Positions 56,239 through 64,000 of a stretch of 64,000 nucleotides of DNA are shown here, piece by piece. Both the position numbers and the translations under genes were made by a program. Each line of letters starts with the position of its first letter. The first letter of the stretch is position 1. The notes below the pieces were generated by a model. It ran no database searches. It was not told the DNA's origin and saw only the letters and a list, made by a program, of their open reading frames with translations. The stretch is from an uncultured Gammaproteobacteria bacterium (GTDB taxonomy: Bacteria > Pseudomonadota > Gammaproteobacteria > Pseudomonadales > UBA5518): assembly GCA_903928015.1 (NCBI GenBank), contig CAIYPF010000143.1, positions 130,980 to 194,979 on the forward strand. The letters run 5' to 3'.

Positions 56239-56679
56239 TCAGGGCGCTTTGGGCTTGCAGTCGTAGATGACGTAGATCTTGCGGTAGCCGGGGCTGTCCC
56301 AGACACCGGTCCAGCCCTTGGGCAGGAGCACCCCATCGCCAGCACCGACCTGCGTCACGGTGCCATCGGTCGAGGAGAGCGTCACGCCACCCTCGAGGAA
56401 ATACATGAATTCGTCGTGCGGGTAGGGCTCGGTGGACGTGAACCGGTTGCGCCCTGTCTGATAGACGCCGGTCTGCAAGCACCCATCCGCGCTCTCGTGG
56501 GCAACCAGGTCCTTCGCGTCGACGGTGCCGGTTTCACTGGTTTCCGGAATCGTCTGGGCGCGCGGGTCGGAGAACACATTGCCGTGGAGGGCAGCGCCTT
56601 TCATCAAGACCGGTTGGGGTGCTGCGCGGGCAACACCCGCAACGGACATCGCCAACACCATGGCCACTGCCATTTTCAT
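56239..56679 (-). CDS. Exported cupin-domain protein
   Basis: 146 residues with a signal peptide (MKMAVAMVLAMSVAGVARA). A cupin fold follows: EPYPHDEFMYFLEGGVTLSS gives the first motif, and GDGVLLPKGWTGVWDSPG the second. The metal-ligand set is partial (one clear His, with Glu), so catalysis is uncertain. The start follows GGAAG. It converges with the flavoprotein gene, with a six-base gap. Confidence 0.85.
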   Translation of the reverse strand: MKMAVAMVLAMSVAGVARAAPQPVLMKGAALHGNVFSDPRAQTIPETSETGTVDAKDLVAHESADGCLQTGVYQTGRNRFTSTEPYPHDEFMYFLEGGVTLSSTDGTVTQVGAGDGVLLPKGWTGVWDSPGYRKIYVIYDCKPKAP

Positions 56680-56771
56680 GCGGAACTTCCTCGAGGGGCG
56701 CTCAGGCACCGTGCCTGATGCGGGCATCCCGATGGTGCCAGCGGTGCATGCAAGCCCGCAAGCGCAGACGC

Positions 56772-57062
56772 TCAGGTCGAGCTACGCCGGTAACGCACGG
56801 CCCGGTTCTGATCGTATGACCACCACTGCCCCTGGTAACGGTAGAGGCCGTGGCGGCTCGCGCAGCGGGACTCGGGATCACCCTCGAGATTCGCGCCCGC
56901 ACCGGCAGCAAAGGCCTCGCCGCGCAGGCAAAGACTCATCGTCCGCGCGTGATCGGCAAGTTCTTCCTGCACGGTCTCCTCGCGCATGTCGTGGATGGGC
57001 CCGGTCCACGCCCACCATCCGACCGTAGCCACCAGCACAGGACCAAGGTATCTGGACGCCAT
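56772..57062 (-). CDS. Small exported protein of unknown function
   Basis: 96 residues: an N-terminal hydrophobic segment (YLGPVLVATVGWWAWTGP) and a charged helix. Two cysteines follow (SLCLRGE and SRCASRH), then a WWSYDQNRAVRYRR tail. I do not recognise a family. ATG 57062 follows a GGAG site, which supports it as a real gene. About 200 bases of sequence with no other feature separate it from the hydrolase gene. Confidence 0.6.
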   Translation of the reverse strand: MASRYLGPVLVATVGWWAWTGPIHDMREETVQEELADHARTMSLCLRGEAFAAGAGANLEGDPESRCASRHGLYRYQGQWWSYDQNRAVRYRRSST

Positions 57063-57261
57063 GATGCACACTCCTTCAGCCTGGATGGAGTACACGCTAG
57101 CGCTGGCAGCGCAACCCATGCGTGAGCGAATGCACAGTTCGCGAACCCGGGCCCGGAGGCCGTGACGAGCATCACAACACCGCCTCGTCCCGAGGCATCC
57201 GGGCCGCGCTTCGGGCAGTGCTAAGCTGCGCCGCGGCGTCACACACTCCCGGATCACTGCG

Positions 57262-58236
57262 ATGCGATACCTCCTCCTGATGCTGTTTTCGGGCTGCGTC
57301 GCAGCGGCAGCGCCCCCGAATCCACCTGCCACCGTGGAAGCACGCATAGCGGCGCGCGAACACAGAGAGCCCGGCATCACGCCGGGAGCGGAGCGACGGG
57401 TGCGGTGGATCGAAGGCAAGCCTTCCCGAAGCCGGATATCGCTGGTCTACCTGCATGGATATTCCGCGACCCGGCAGGAGGTCTACCCCCTTGCCGAAGA
57501 GGTCGCGGACGCGCTGGGAGCAAACCTCTTCGAGACGCGCCTCACGGGGCACGGGCGCGGCGCAGAGGCGATGCTCGAGGGTACGACTGCCGCATGGGAG
57601 GCCGACGCACGCGAGGCTCTGGATATCGGCCGCAGCATCGGTGAAAAGGTAGTCGTGCTGTCGACATCCACAGGTGGGACGCTGTCGACCTGGCTGGCAA
57701 GCACGGCGGGAGACGACAGCCTCGCAGCACTCGTGATGATCTCTCCGAACTTCGCGCCTGCCGACAAGGCACTCTACCTTCTGGACTGGCCCGTGGTGGG
57801 GCCTTTGCTGCTCACCTGGTTCGGCAAGGAAGAGAGAAGCTGGCAGCCCCTGAACGAACCGCAGTCACGTTACTGGAGTTGGCACTACCCATGGCCCGCG
57901 CTGGTGGAACTCGCGCGACTCATGAAGCAAGTCGAGCGTGTGGACAAAGCTCTCATCACGACGCCGACGCTGATGATCTACTCCCCCCGTGACCAGGTCA
58001 TTGACCCGAGCGCTGTGCAGGAAGCCTTCGCGGCATGGGGTGCAAGCCAGAAGCAGTTGCTTGCCTACGAGCACTCATCGGACCCGTCGCAGCATGTGCT
58101 GGCGGGGGACATCGTCTCGCCGGGCAGTACTGCGGAACTGGCGGCGATAATCAGTGAATTCCTGCGGGAGACGGTGCTGCGCAGCAACAGACCAGACGCA
58201 GGAACTCAGTCGGGCAGCACAGGGAAATCGATGTAG
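57262..58236 (+). CDS. Exported alpha/beta hydrolase
   Basis: 324 residues with a signal peptide-like start (MRYLLLMLFSGCVAAAA). The fold follows: YLHGYSATRQE gives the oxyanion region, the nucleophile elbow is STSTGGTLS (Ser in TSTGG), the acid is in YSPRDQVID, and the histidine is in SQHVLAGD. It may hydrolyse an ester or lactone in the periplasm; the cysteine at about 12 might instead mark a lipoprotein, but the spacing is poor. It overlaps the convergent old-yellow-enzyme gene by 31 bases. Confidence 0.85.
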   Translation: MRYLLLMLFSGCVAAAAPPNPPATVEARIAAREHREPGITPGAERRVRWIEGKPSRSRISLVYLHGYSATRQEVYPLAEEVADALGANLFETRLTGHGRGAEAMLEGTTAAWEADAREALDIGRSIGEKVVVLSTSTGGTLSTWLASTAGDDSLAALVMISPNFAPADKALYLLDWPVVGPLLLTWFGKEERSWQPLNEPQSRYWSWHYPWPALVELARLMKQVERVDKALITTPTLMIYSPRDQVIDPSAVQEAFAAWGASQKQLLAYEHSSDPSQHVLAGDIVSPGSTAELAAIISEFLRETVLRSNRPDAGTQSGSTGKSM

Positions 58237-59300
58237 CCCGCCTCTGCGCCACCATATACCACCGCCGGATCGCCCATCGGATTCATCGCCGCGCCTCGCG
58301 CGAAACGCCGCACCAGATCAGGATTGGCGATGAAGGGGCGACCAATGGAAACGGCATCTACCCCCGGCCTCTGCAACACGGCCTCGGCTCGCTGCGCGTC
58401 ATAGCCACCATTGATCACCAACCGTCCCGTGTACACGCGGAGGATGTCGTCGATATTGAAGTCGACCGTCGAGCCACCGGAGCTGATGTCCGCCGCCTCG
58501 TTGATGCTCTCCACGACCTCGAGGAAGGCGAGGTCACGGGAGTTCATCTGGCCGACAGCATGCGTGAACAGGCTCTTCAGATCGCTGTCGCGGCAATCCC
58601 AGGTAACGGAAAAGGGCGAGAGCCGCACCGCAGTGCGATCGGCGCCAACCGCGGCGATGACGGCATCCGTGACCTCGAGCAGGAAACGGCAGCGGTTCTC
58701 GACAGATCCACCGTAAGCATCGGTGCGACGGTTGACACCATCGCGCAGGAACTGGTCCACGAGGTAGCCGTTCGCGGCGTGGATCTGAACGCCGTCGAAA
58801 CCCGCCTCCATCGCGTTGCGAGCACCCTGCGCGTACTGCTCGACAACGCCGGGGATCTCCTCGAGCAGCAAGGCGCGCGGCTCCGGCGTGTCGACAAAGC
58901 CTGTATCGATGAAGGTGCGGATCGCTCCCTTCACAGCGGAGGACGACACCGGCGCTTCGCCGTTCACCTGATAGAACCCGTGAGAGACGCGGCCCGAGTG
59001 CCAGATCTGGCAGAAAATCAGACCGCCGGCGGCGTGCACGGCGTCGGTAACGCGGCGCCAGCCTGCGATCTGCTCAGGCGTATGAATGCCGGGAGTGGCC
59101 CAGGCACCGCGCCCCTGCACGGAGACTTGCGTGGCCTCGGTGAGTATCAGCCCGGCGCCAGCGCGCTGCGCGTAGTAGGTGGCGTTGGCGGCATTGGGCA
59201 CGGTGCTTGGTGTGCGCGCGCGCGTCATCGGTGCCATCAGGATCCGGTTGCGCAAATGCGCTGCGCCAAGGGTTACCGGCGAGAAAACAGTGGACGTCAC
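58206..59300 (-). CDS. Old yellow enzyme family ene-reductase
   Basis: A 364-residue FMN oxidoreductase: LRNRILMAPMTRARTP, WHSGRVSH, FDGVQIHAANGYLVDQFLRD (substrate and FMN His-Asn), DAYGGSVENRCRFLLE and VSIGRPFIANPDLV. It reduces activated alkenes. GTG 59300 is chosen because the family N-terminus (TSTVFSPVTLG) begins there. It lies 113 bases after the SDR gene and is probably part of the same degradation set. Confidence 0.9.
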   Translation of the reverse strand: MTSTVFSPVTLGAAHLRNRILMAPMTRARTPSTVPNAANATYYAQRAGAGLILTEATQVSVQGRGAWATPGIHTPEQIAGWRRVTDAVHAAGGLIFCQIWHSGRVSHGFYQVNGEAPVSSSAVKGAIRTFIDTGFVDTPEPRALLLEEIPGVVEQYAQGARNAMEAGFDGVQIHAANGYLVDQFLRDGVNRRTDAYGGSVENRCRFLLEVTDAVIAAVGADRTAVRLSPFSVTWDCRDSDLKSLFTHAVGQMNSRDLAFLEVVESINEAADISSGGSTVDFNIDDILRVYTGRLVINGGYDAQRAEAVLQRPGVDAVSIGRPFIANPDLVRRFARGAAMNPMGDPAVVYGGAEAGYIDFPVLPD

Positions 59301-59413
59301 GTGAGCGGCCTCGTGTTGGTTGTCATGCGCCAGAGAGGCGCAAGGTCGGGCGCAACTATAACGAGCCACAGGGGTGCTTGCAGCAAGGCGCGCAGCCCAC
59401 CCGGGAATACCGC

Positions 59414-60181
59414 TCAGCCCTTCGGCCCGCCCGCAACATACAGCACCTGTCCCGAAACGAAACCCGATCGCGAATCGACGAAGAACGAAACGACCTGCGC
59501 CACGTCTTCCGGCGTGCCGCTGCGACCGACCGGCACGTCGCGCGTGGCATCCGCCACGAACTGCTCAACACTCACCCCGAGACGCTCGGCGGTAGCGCGG
59601 GTCATGTCGGTAAGCACAAATCCGGGCGCCACCGCGTTCACAGTAGCGCCAAGATGACCGAATTCGATAGCCAGGGTACGGGTGAGACCGACGATGCCGG
59701 CCTTGGCAGCGGAATACGCCGATTGCCCAAGGTGGCCAAGCGCGGCGACGCTGGCGATGTTCACTATGCGCCCACCGCTTGAAGCCTTGAGGAAAGGCTG
59801 CATCGCACGACTCATCAGGAATGCGCCGCGCAGGTTGACGTCGATAACCCTGTTCCAGTCCTCAATGCCCGTGCGGTGGGTCATTCGCTCGAAGAAAACG
59901 CCGGCATTGTTCACCAGCACCGAGGGCGACCCCAGTTCCGAGACGACCCGCGCCAAGGCGGATTCCACCGCCGGCTCGTCGCTGACGTCGACCGAGACCG
60001 CGATGGAATTACGGCCGGAACCGCGTACGGCAGAGACCGTTCCGGAGCAGCGCTGCTCATCGATATCGAGGACAGCCACGTCGAACCCGTCCGCAGCCAA
60101 TCGCCCTGCTATCGCCGCACCGATTCCCCTCGCTGCACCGGTCACGATCGCTACGCGCGGGAGTGCGGCTGAGATGCTCAT
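59414..60181 (-). CDS. Short-chain dehydrogenase/reductase
   Basis: 255 residues of the FabG-like classical SDR type: VTGAARGIGAAIAG, VDVSDEPAV, NNAGVFF, the catalytic SVAALGHLGQSAYSAAKAG (Ser, Tyr, Lys) and a PGFVLTDM loop. Start 60181 overlaps the acyl-CoA ligase stop by four bases. It probably oxidises or reduces a 3-hydroxyacyl or ring-hydroxyl intermediate of the neighbouring degradation genes. Confidence 0.9.
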   Translation of the reverse strand: MSISAALPRVAIVTGAARGIGAAIAGRLAADGFDVAVLDIDEQRCSGTVSAVRGSGRNSIAVSVDVSDEPAVESALARVVSELGSPSVLVNNAGVFFERMTHRTGIEDWNRVIDVNLRGAFLMSRAMQPFLKASSGGRIVNIASVAALGHLGQSAYSAAKAGIVGLTRTLAIEFGHLGATVNAVAPGFVLTDMTRATAERLGVSVEQFVADATRDVPVGRSGTPEDVAQVVSFFVDSRSGFVSGQVLYVAGGPKG

Positions 60182-61887
60182 GCGAGGCCCAGCCTGCGGG
60201 CGGCGAATTCGGCCAGCAAGAACTTGCGCGGCCTGCCGGTCGGCGTCACGGGAAGTTCCTCTGCGGTAATGAAAAGCACGTGCCGTGGCACCTTGAATCG
60301 CGCGAGATTTGCGGCGCAAAACGCGATCAGGGCCTCAGGAGCGACCTCTGTCGACGAGCGGGGTACGATGCACGCGACACCGACCTCGCCCATGCGCGGA
60401 TCGGGCACGGCAACGATGTGTGCCTGCATCACGGCGGGATGGCGCGCCAACACCTCCTCGACCTCGAGCGGAATGACCTGCTCCCCGCCGCAGCGGTAAC
60501 ACTCTTTCAGCCGTCCCACCAGAACAAGGTAGCCATCGGCGTCGATGCGCCCGAGATCGCCCGTGCGGAACCAGCCCGCGGCATCCAGCGCAGAGGCAGT
60601 GGCCTGCGGCTTGCGGTAATAGCCGCGAGTGACACCGGGGCCTTTCATGACGAGTTCACCGACTTCGCCTGGAGGGACTTCAGCACCCGTCTGCGTATCG
60701 ATCACGCGGTAAGCGACAAGCAATCCACCAAGCGCGGGATCACCCGCCACTCCTGCGTCACGCAGTCGTCCGTTGGTGCACAGCAGTCGCTCGTCCGGGT
60801 CATCCGGCCGTGTCACTGTGGTGGACGCGGTGGCCTCGCTCATGCCGTAACCGGTGGTGATTTCAATTGCGCCGAGCGCCGCGCGTATCTCCGACCATAT
60901 ACCGGGCGGTGCCTTTCCACCCGAAGAAATGAGTGAACGTAAGGAAGACACGTTGTAGCTGCGCTGACGCAGCTCTGCGAGCACAGCAAGCGTCATCATG
61001 GGAATGAACAGCGCATCGGTGGCGTGGTACCGCTCGACTGCGCGCAGCGTCGCGGCGGGATCGAACTGCAACTGCGGAACGATGGCGCCGCCTACAAAGA
61101 GAACTGACAGCATCCCCTCGACATAGCCATAGACGTGATACATCGGGAGGGAAAACACGATGCGGCGCGCGTCCTCGAAGGCCCTGCAGCGGGCGCTGCC
61201 AAAGGCTGCACGCAACAACATGTCATGGCTGAGGACGACGCCCTTCGGGCCGCCGGTGGTTCCGGACGTGTAGATGATGTCGGACGGAGAATCGCCATCA
61301 ACCACAGGAAAGGCAGGAGCTTGTGCGGCATCGGCCTCCAGCACAGAAAACGCCCGCGCGTCGGAAGGCAAGGGCTGATCTCCGGTCTGGAAGACAAATA
61401 CATCGCGCAGGCAAGGCAGGCGCAGACCACCTCCACTCGCCTTCCAGTCAGGCGCGATGGCATCGAGCATGACCATGTAATCGAGGTCCCTGAACCGGTC
61501 CATCGTGACCAGCATCACTGCGTCGGATTGCTCGAGAACGTAGGCGAGTTCGTCCTTGCGGTTGAGGTAATTCACCGGCACACACACGCCACCTGCACGG
61601 GCGATGGCGAACTTGAGGGCGACGAACTCCGGATGGTTCGCCATCACCAGGGCCACGTTCTCGCCGGGGCGCAAGCCTGCGGCCAGCAAGCCTGCAGCTA
61701 TGCGCAAGGACCAATCCAGGATCTCGCGGTAAGTGAAAGAACGCGTCTCGGTTATGACGTAAGGGCGATCGGGATACTCCGCCGCCACCCGCTCAAGCAT
61801 GGCGTGGAGGGTCCATCTCTCCCACACAGGGAAACGCGAGTCGAGGCCTTTCTGCCGCTCGGCAACGGGCTGCATCGACGTCAGCAC
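60178..61887 (-). CDS. AMP-dependent acyl-CoA ligase
   Basis: 569 residues, ANL superfamily: P-loop YTSGTTGGPKGVVLSH, TGYGMSEAT, WFRTGDLGRID and GRLKECYRCGGEQVIPLEVEE. The C-terminal lysine is in TPTGRPRKF, where the usual GK is replaced by RPRK. That may shift the catalytic lysine to the residue after, so the thioesterification-step lysine should be checked. Eleven bases downstream of the enoyl-CoA hydratase gene. Confidence 0.9.
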   Translation of the reverse strand: MLTSMQPVAERQKGLDSRFPVWERWTLHAMLERVAAEYPDRPYVITETRSFTYREILDWSLRIAAGLLAAGLRPGENVALVMANHPEFVALKFAIARAGGVCVPVNYLNRKDELAYVLEQSDAVMLVTMDRFRDLDYMVMLDAIAPDWKASGGGLRLPCLRDVFVFQTGDQPLPSDARAFSVLEADAAQAPAFPVVDGDSPSDIIYTSGTTGGPKGVVLSHDMLLRAAFGSARCRAFEDARRIVFSLPMYHVYGYVEGMLSVLFVGGAIVPQLQFDPAATLRAVERYHATDALFIPMMTLAVLAELRQRSYNVSSLRSLISSGGKAPPGIWSEIRAALGAIEITTGYGMSEATASTTVTRPDDPDERLLCTNGRLRDAGVAGDPALGGLLVAYRVIDTQTGAEVPPGEVGELVMKGPGVTRGYYRKPQATASALDAAGWFRTGDLGRIDADGYLVLVGRLKECYRCGGEQVIPLEVEEVLARHPAVMQAHIVAVPDPRMGEVGVACIVPRSSTEVAPEALIAFCAANLARFKVPRHVLFITAEELPVTPTGRPRKFLLAEFAARRLGLA

Positions 61888-61898
61888 TCTGGTGATGC

Positions 61899-62807
61899 TC
61901 AGTCTTCGGCCGCAGGGCCCTTCGCGCGGCTCGCCTGATAAGCATCCCAGTAGGTGCGGTGCTCATTGAAGGGCTTATCGCGCATCCGCACCGCAGGCCG
62001 TACGCCACCTTGCCGCCAGACCGCTGTGAACTCATCCATTCCAGGGCCCGCGATACCCATGGCATCGAGATCGTTCGCGGCGGCCATCGCCGCCACTATC
62101 CCCATCGTCTCAAACCAGCGGTTGGTGACTTCTTTGTGCGAGTAGATCGCATCCAGAGGCACGTTAGCCACGCGCTCCGCATATGCGCGCGCCACGGCAT
62201 CCACTTCCGCTCGCGGAACGGCCCGGTTCACCAGACCCTGTTCGGCCGCCTCGGCGCCGGTCATGTTGTCACCGGTGAGCAGCCACTCCTTGGTCTTGCG
62301 CATCCCGAGGTGCACCGGCCAGAGACCGAAGGTGTGGATCTCTCCCATGGCACGGGCCTCGGGCTGCCCGAGTCGGGCGTCATCGGCGCAGAAAACGATG
62401 TCGCAGACACCAATGAGATCGAGACCGCCGGCGACGCAGTGACCATGCACTGAGGCCACGGTTGCCTGGCGCAGGCGGAACAGCCGCATCCAGCGCTCCC
62501 GGGACAGGTGGAACTCGCGCCTCGACCACACGGGAGACCGGCGGTGTGGGCGACGCTGCACGTCATTGATGGCGCTGTCGGCATCCCATAGATAGGAGAA
62601 CTCGTTCAGGTCGTAGCCGGTGCTGAAATGGTCGCCGTTTGCCTTGATCAGCAGGACGCGGGTTTCGTCGTCGACGTCCAGATCGTCCATCACCAGATCG
62701 AGCTCGTCGCGTAGCTGTCGGGATAATGCATTTCCCTTGTGGGGGCGATTCAGCGTGACAGTGGCGATGCGGTCTTTCTTCTCGTAGACAAGGGTTTCGA
62801 GTTGCAC
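61899..62807 (-). CDS. Enoyl-CoA hydratase/isomerase-family protein
   Basis: About 302 residues from GTG 62807: VYEKKDRIATVTLNRPHKGNALS, then GDHFSTGYDL and the crotonase oxyanion segment SVHGHCVAGGLDLIG. The Glu-type position is in LGQPEARAMGEI. The frame also opens at ATG 62882, but that would overlap the inverted-repeat operator and add 25 unconserved residues, so the GTG is favoured. It is the first gene of the minus-strand degradation operon. Confidence 0.85.
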   Translation of the reverse strand: MQLETLVYEKKDRIATVTLNRPHKGNALSRQLRDELDLVMDDLDVDDETRVLLIKANGDHFSTGYDLNEFSYLWDADSAINDVQRRPHRRSPVWSRREFHLSRERWMRLFRLRQATVASVHGHCVAGGLDLIGVCDIVFCADDARLGQPEARAMGEIHTFGLWPVHLGMRKTKEWLLTGDNMTGAEAAEQGLVNRAVPRAEVDAVARAYAERVANVPLDAIYSHKEVTNRWFETMGIVAAMAAANDLDAMGIAGPGMDEFTAVWRQGGVRPAVRMRDKPFNEHRTYWDAYQASRAKGPAAED

Positions 62808-62874
62808 GTTGAGGCCCGGTGTTTGAGTTGATGTAAAAAGATTATTCCCGTTGAAACCGAATTCCAACATAAAC

Positions 62875-62902
62875 GTTGACACACGTCAACAGCTTAGTTG
62901 AC
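62875..62902. promoter_or_regulatory. Candidate operator with three GTTGAC/GTCAAC half-sites
   Basis: The sequence reads GTTGAC (62875-62880), four bases, GTCAAC (62885-62890), six bases, GTTGAC (62897-62902). This gives two overlapping perfect inverted repeats. It lies in the divergent gap between the enoyl-CoA hydratase operon and the FAH-family gene. This arrangement is typical of a dimeric regulator controlling both directions; no regulator gene is visible in the window. Confidence 0.6.
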
Positions 62903-62940
62903 CATTTGCCGTTAACGATGGCCGCTCAAGGTTCCGCAAC

Positions 62941-63924
62941 ATGAGACTCGTCACCGCAATTCATCGGGACAGGGAATTCACGGGCGCATGGCTGGACGGG
63001 GACACCGTGGTGCTGGATCTTGGCCATGCGGCGCGGGAGGCTGGCGAGAATGAGCGCCTCTTCGCCGACATGCAGACCATGATCTCCTCCGGACCACGGG
63101 CCTGGGACCTTGCGCGGGAATTGATCCTGCGCCGCTCCGATCAGTGTGTCGTCCCGACGGCAAGCTGCCGGCTGAAGGCACCATTGCCGCGCCCCGCTCA
63201 ACTGCGCGATTTTCTCTGTTTCGAGCAGCACCTGCTGAACGCTTTTGCTGCCGCAAAAGAACTCATCGCATCGCGCTCCGCGGATCCCGAGGCCGCGCGC
63301 CAGGAACTCGAGCGCAGCGGCGCCTACTCAATTCCACCGGTCTGGTATCAGAGCCCGATTTACTACAACGCCAGCCGCTTCGCCGTCGGCGGCACGGATA
63401 CCGATGTGCTGTGGCCCGCCTACTCGGAGGTAATGGACTACGAACTGGAATTCGCTGCGGTCATCGGTATCGGAGGGCGGGACATCGCTGCGGAGGATGC
63501 TCTATCCCATGTATTCGGCTACACGGTCTTCAATGACTTCAGCGCGCGTGACGAACAGTTCCGCGCCATGGCCGGGCGTCTCGGCCCCGGCAAGGGAAAG
63601 GACTTCGACAACGCCAACATCCTTGGCCCCTGCATCGTCACGGCAGACGAAATGGGCGATCCCTACGCACTCGAAATGACCGCCCGCGTAAATGGCGAAG
63701 AATGGTCCCGCGGCAACACCTCTTCCATGTTCCACCGCTTCGAGCAGGTCATCGCCCATATCAGCCGTTCGGAAACCCTTCATGCGGGCGAGGTCCTGGG
63801 ATCCGGCACTGTTGGAAGCGGCTGCGGTCTGGAGCAGAACCGTTATCTGCAGCACGGCGACCTCGTCGAACTCGAGATAGAGCGCATCGGCGTCCTGCGT
63901 AACCGGGTGCTTCGGTACGCATGA
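62941..63924 (+). CDS. Fumarylacetoacetate hydrolase family protein
   Basis: 327 residues with the FAH metal-binding set in MDYELEFAAVIG (two Glu) and an NDFSARDEQ segment (Asp). AGRLGPGKGKDFDNANILGP and a GSGTVGSGCGLE loop follow. Members hydrolyse C-C bonds of 2,4-dioxo acids or decarboxylate them. It is divergent from the acyl-CoA ligase operon and may share its regulator. A new ORF with a good ribosome binding site follows downstream. Confidence 0.9.
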   Translation: MRLVTAIHRDREFTGAWLDGDTVVLDLGHAAREAGENERLFADMQTMISSGPRAWDLARELILRRSDQCVVPTASCRLKAPLPRPAQLRDFLCFEQHLLNAFAAAKELIASRSADPEAARQELERSGAYSIPPVWYQSPIYYNASRFAVGGTDTDVLWPAYSEVMDYELEFAAVIGIGGRDIAAEDALSHVFGYTVFNDFSARDEQFRAMAGRLGPGKGKDFDNANILGPCIVTADEMGDPYALEMTARVNGEEWSRGNTSSMFHRFEQVIAHISRSETLHAGEVLGSGTVGSGCGLEQNRYLQHGDLVELEIERIGVLRNRVLRYA

Positions 63925-63987
63925 GAGCCGCATCGCGGGCAACCGCATACGACCACACCCAGCAAACATCACCATGAGGAGAAAAGC

Positions 63988-64000
63988 ATGAAAGAAGCAG
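63988..64000 (+). CDS. Start of an unidentified gene cut by the window edge
   Basis: An ATG at 63988 (MKEA...) is preceded by GAGGAGAAAAGC, an excellent Shine-Dalgarno sequence. Only four codons are visible, so no function can be given. It is likely to be co-transcribed with the FAH-family gene. Confidence 0.4.

Noticed and set aside
63974-63991. Tiny ORF ATGAGGAGAAAAGCATGA before the last gene
   Set aside because: It is five codons long and contains the ribosome binding site of the ATG at 63988, so it is more likely a leader than a gene.
1-64000. CRISPR arrays, tRNA or rRNA genes, insertion sequences, phage genes or toxin-antitoxin pairs
   Set aside because: No repeat-spacer periodicity, cloverleaf sequences, transposase or integrase motifs were seen in the window.

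Overview
The window is a GC-rich chromosomal segment from a Gram-negative bacterium, most likely a member of the Gammaproteobacteria. The evidence is a Pseudomonas-like block rpsB-tsf-pyrH-frr-uppS-cdsA-dxr-rseP-bamA-skp-(fabZ)-rnhB-dnaE-accA-tilS on the minus strand, with map-glnD-dapC-(arsC-like)-dapD-dapE on the plus strand. The gammaproteobacterial neighbours ffs-dnaX-ybaB-recR and rnd-ycgL are also present. No rRNA, tRNA, CRISPR array, insertion sequence or phage gene was seen. Coding density is high and many genes overlap by 1-4 bases.

Left end, about 1-9.7 kb: this looks like a sphingolipid (ceramide) biosynthesis locus. A dedicated acyl carrier protein overlaps a serine palmitoyltransferase. 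They are followed by a metallophosphoesterase. A MobA-like nucleotidyltransferase and a GNAT-fold protein resembling bacterial ceramide synthase lie on the opposite strand. A fatty acyl-AMP ligase, an NAD-dependent epimerase/reductase resembling ceramide reductase CerR and a cytochrome P450 follow. An ELM1-family putative glycosyltransferase is divergent from the ACP and runs off the left edge.

About 9.8-25.3 kb: housekeeping genes, with a small DUF6316-like protein, a SpoU methyltransferase, a VWA/MoxR pair, cysK, a small membrane protein, ycgL, rnd, recR, ybaB, dnaX (with a classical programmed -1 frameshift site), the 4.5S RNA gene, an unknown gene, tilS, accA and dnaE.

About 25.3-37 kb: the envelope block. 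In almost all Gram-negative relatives it carries lpxD between skp and fabZ, and lpxA-lpxB between fabZ and rnhB. Here those three genes are absent: skp to fabZ is a 108-base gap holding only a terminator-like hairpin, and fabZ to rnhB is 15 bases. Together with the sphingolipid cluster 17-25 kb away, this suggests a gammaproteobacterium that has lost or moved lipid A synthesis and may use sphingolipids in its outer membrane. That is the main finding, and it needs the rest of the genome to settle.

About 37.4-46.6 kb: methionine aminopeptidase, the nitrogen sensor GlnD, lysine/diaminopimelate synthesis (dapC, dapD, dapE), rsmJ, a leucine-rich lipoprotein and a DUF4124 protein.

About 46.7-64 kb: an accessory metabolic region. 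A tightly coupled minus-strand operon encodes a class III aminotransferase, a lipoprotein amidohydrolase, an aromatic/aspartate-type aminotransferase, an MFS transporter and a B12-binding radical SAM enzyme. It is divergent from a Tat-exported flavoprotein. At the right end, an acid-degradation-type set (old yellow enzyme, SDR, acyl-CoA ligase, enoyl-CoA hydratase) is divergent from a fumarylacetoacetate-hydrolase-family gene, across a set of GTTGAC/GTCAAC half-sites that looks like an operator.
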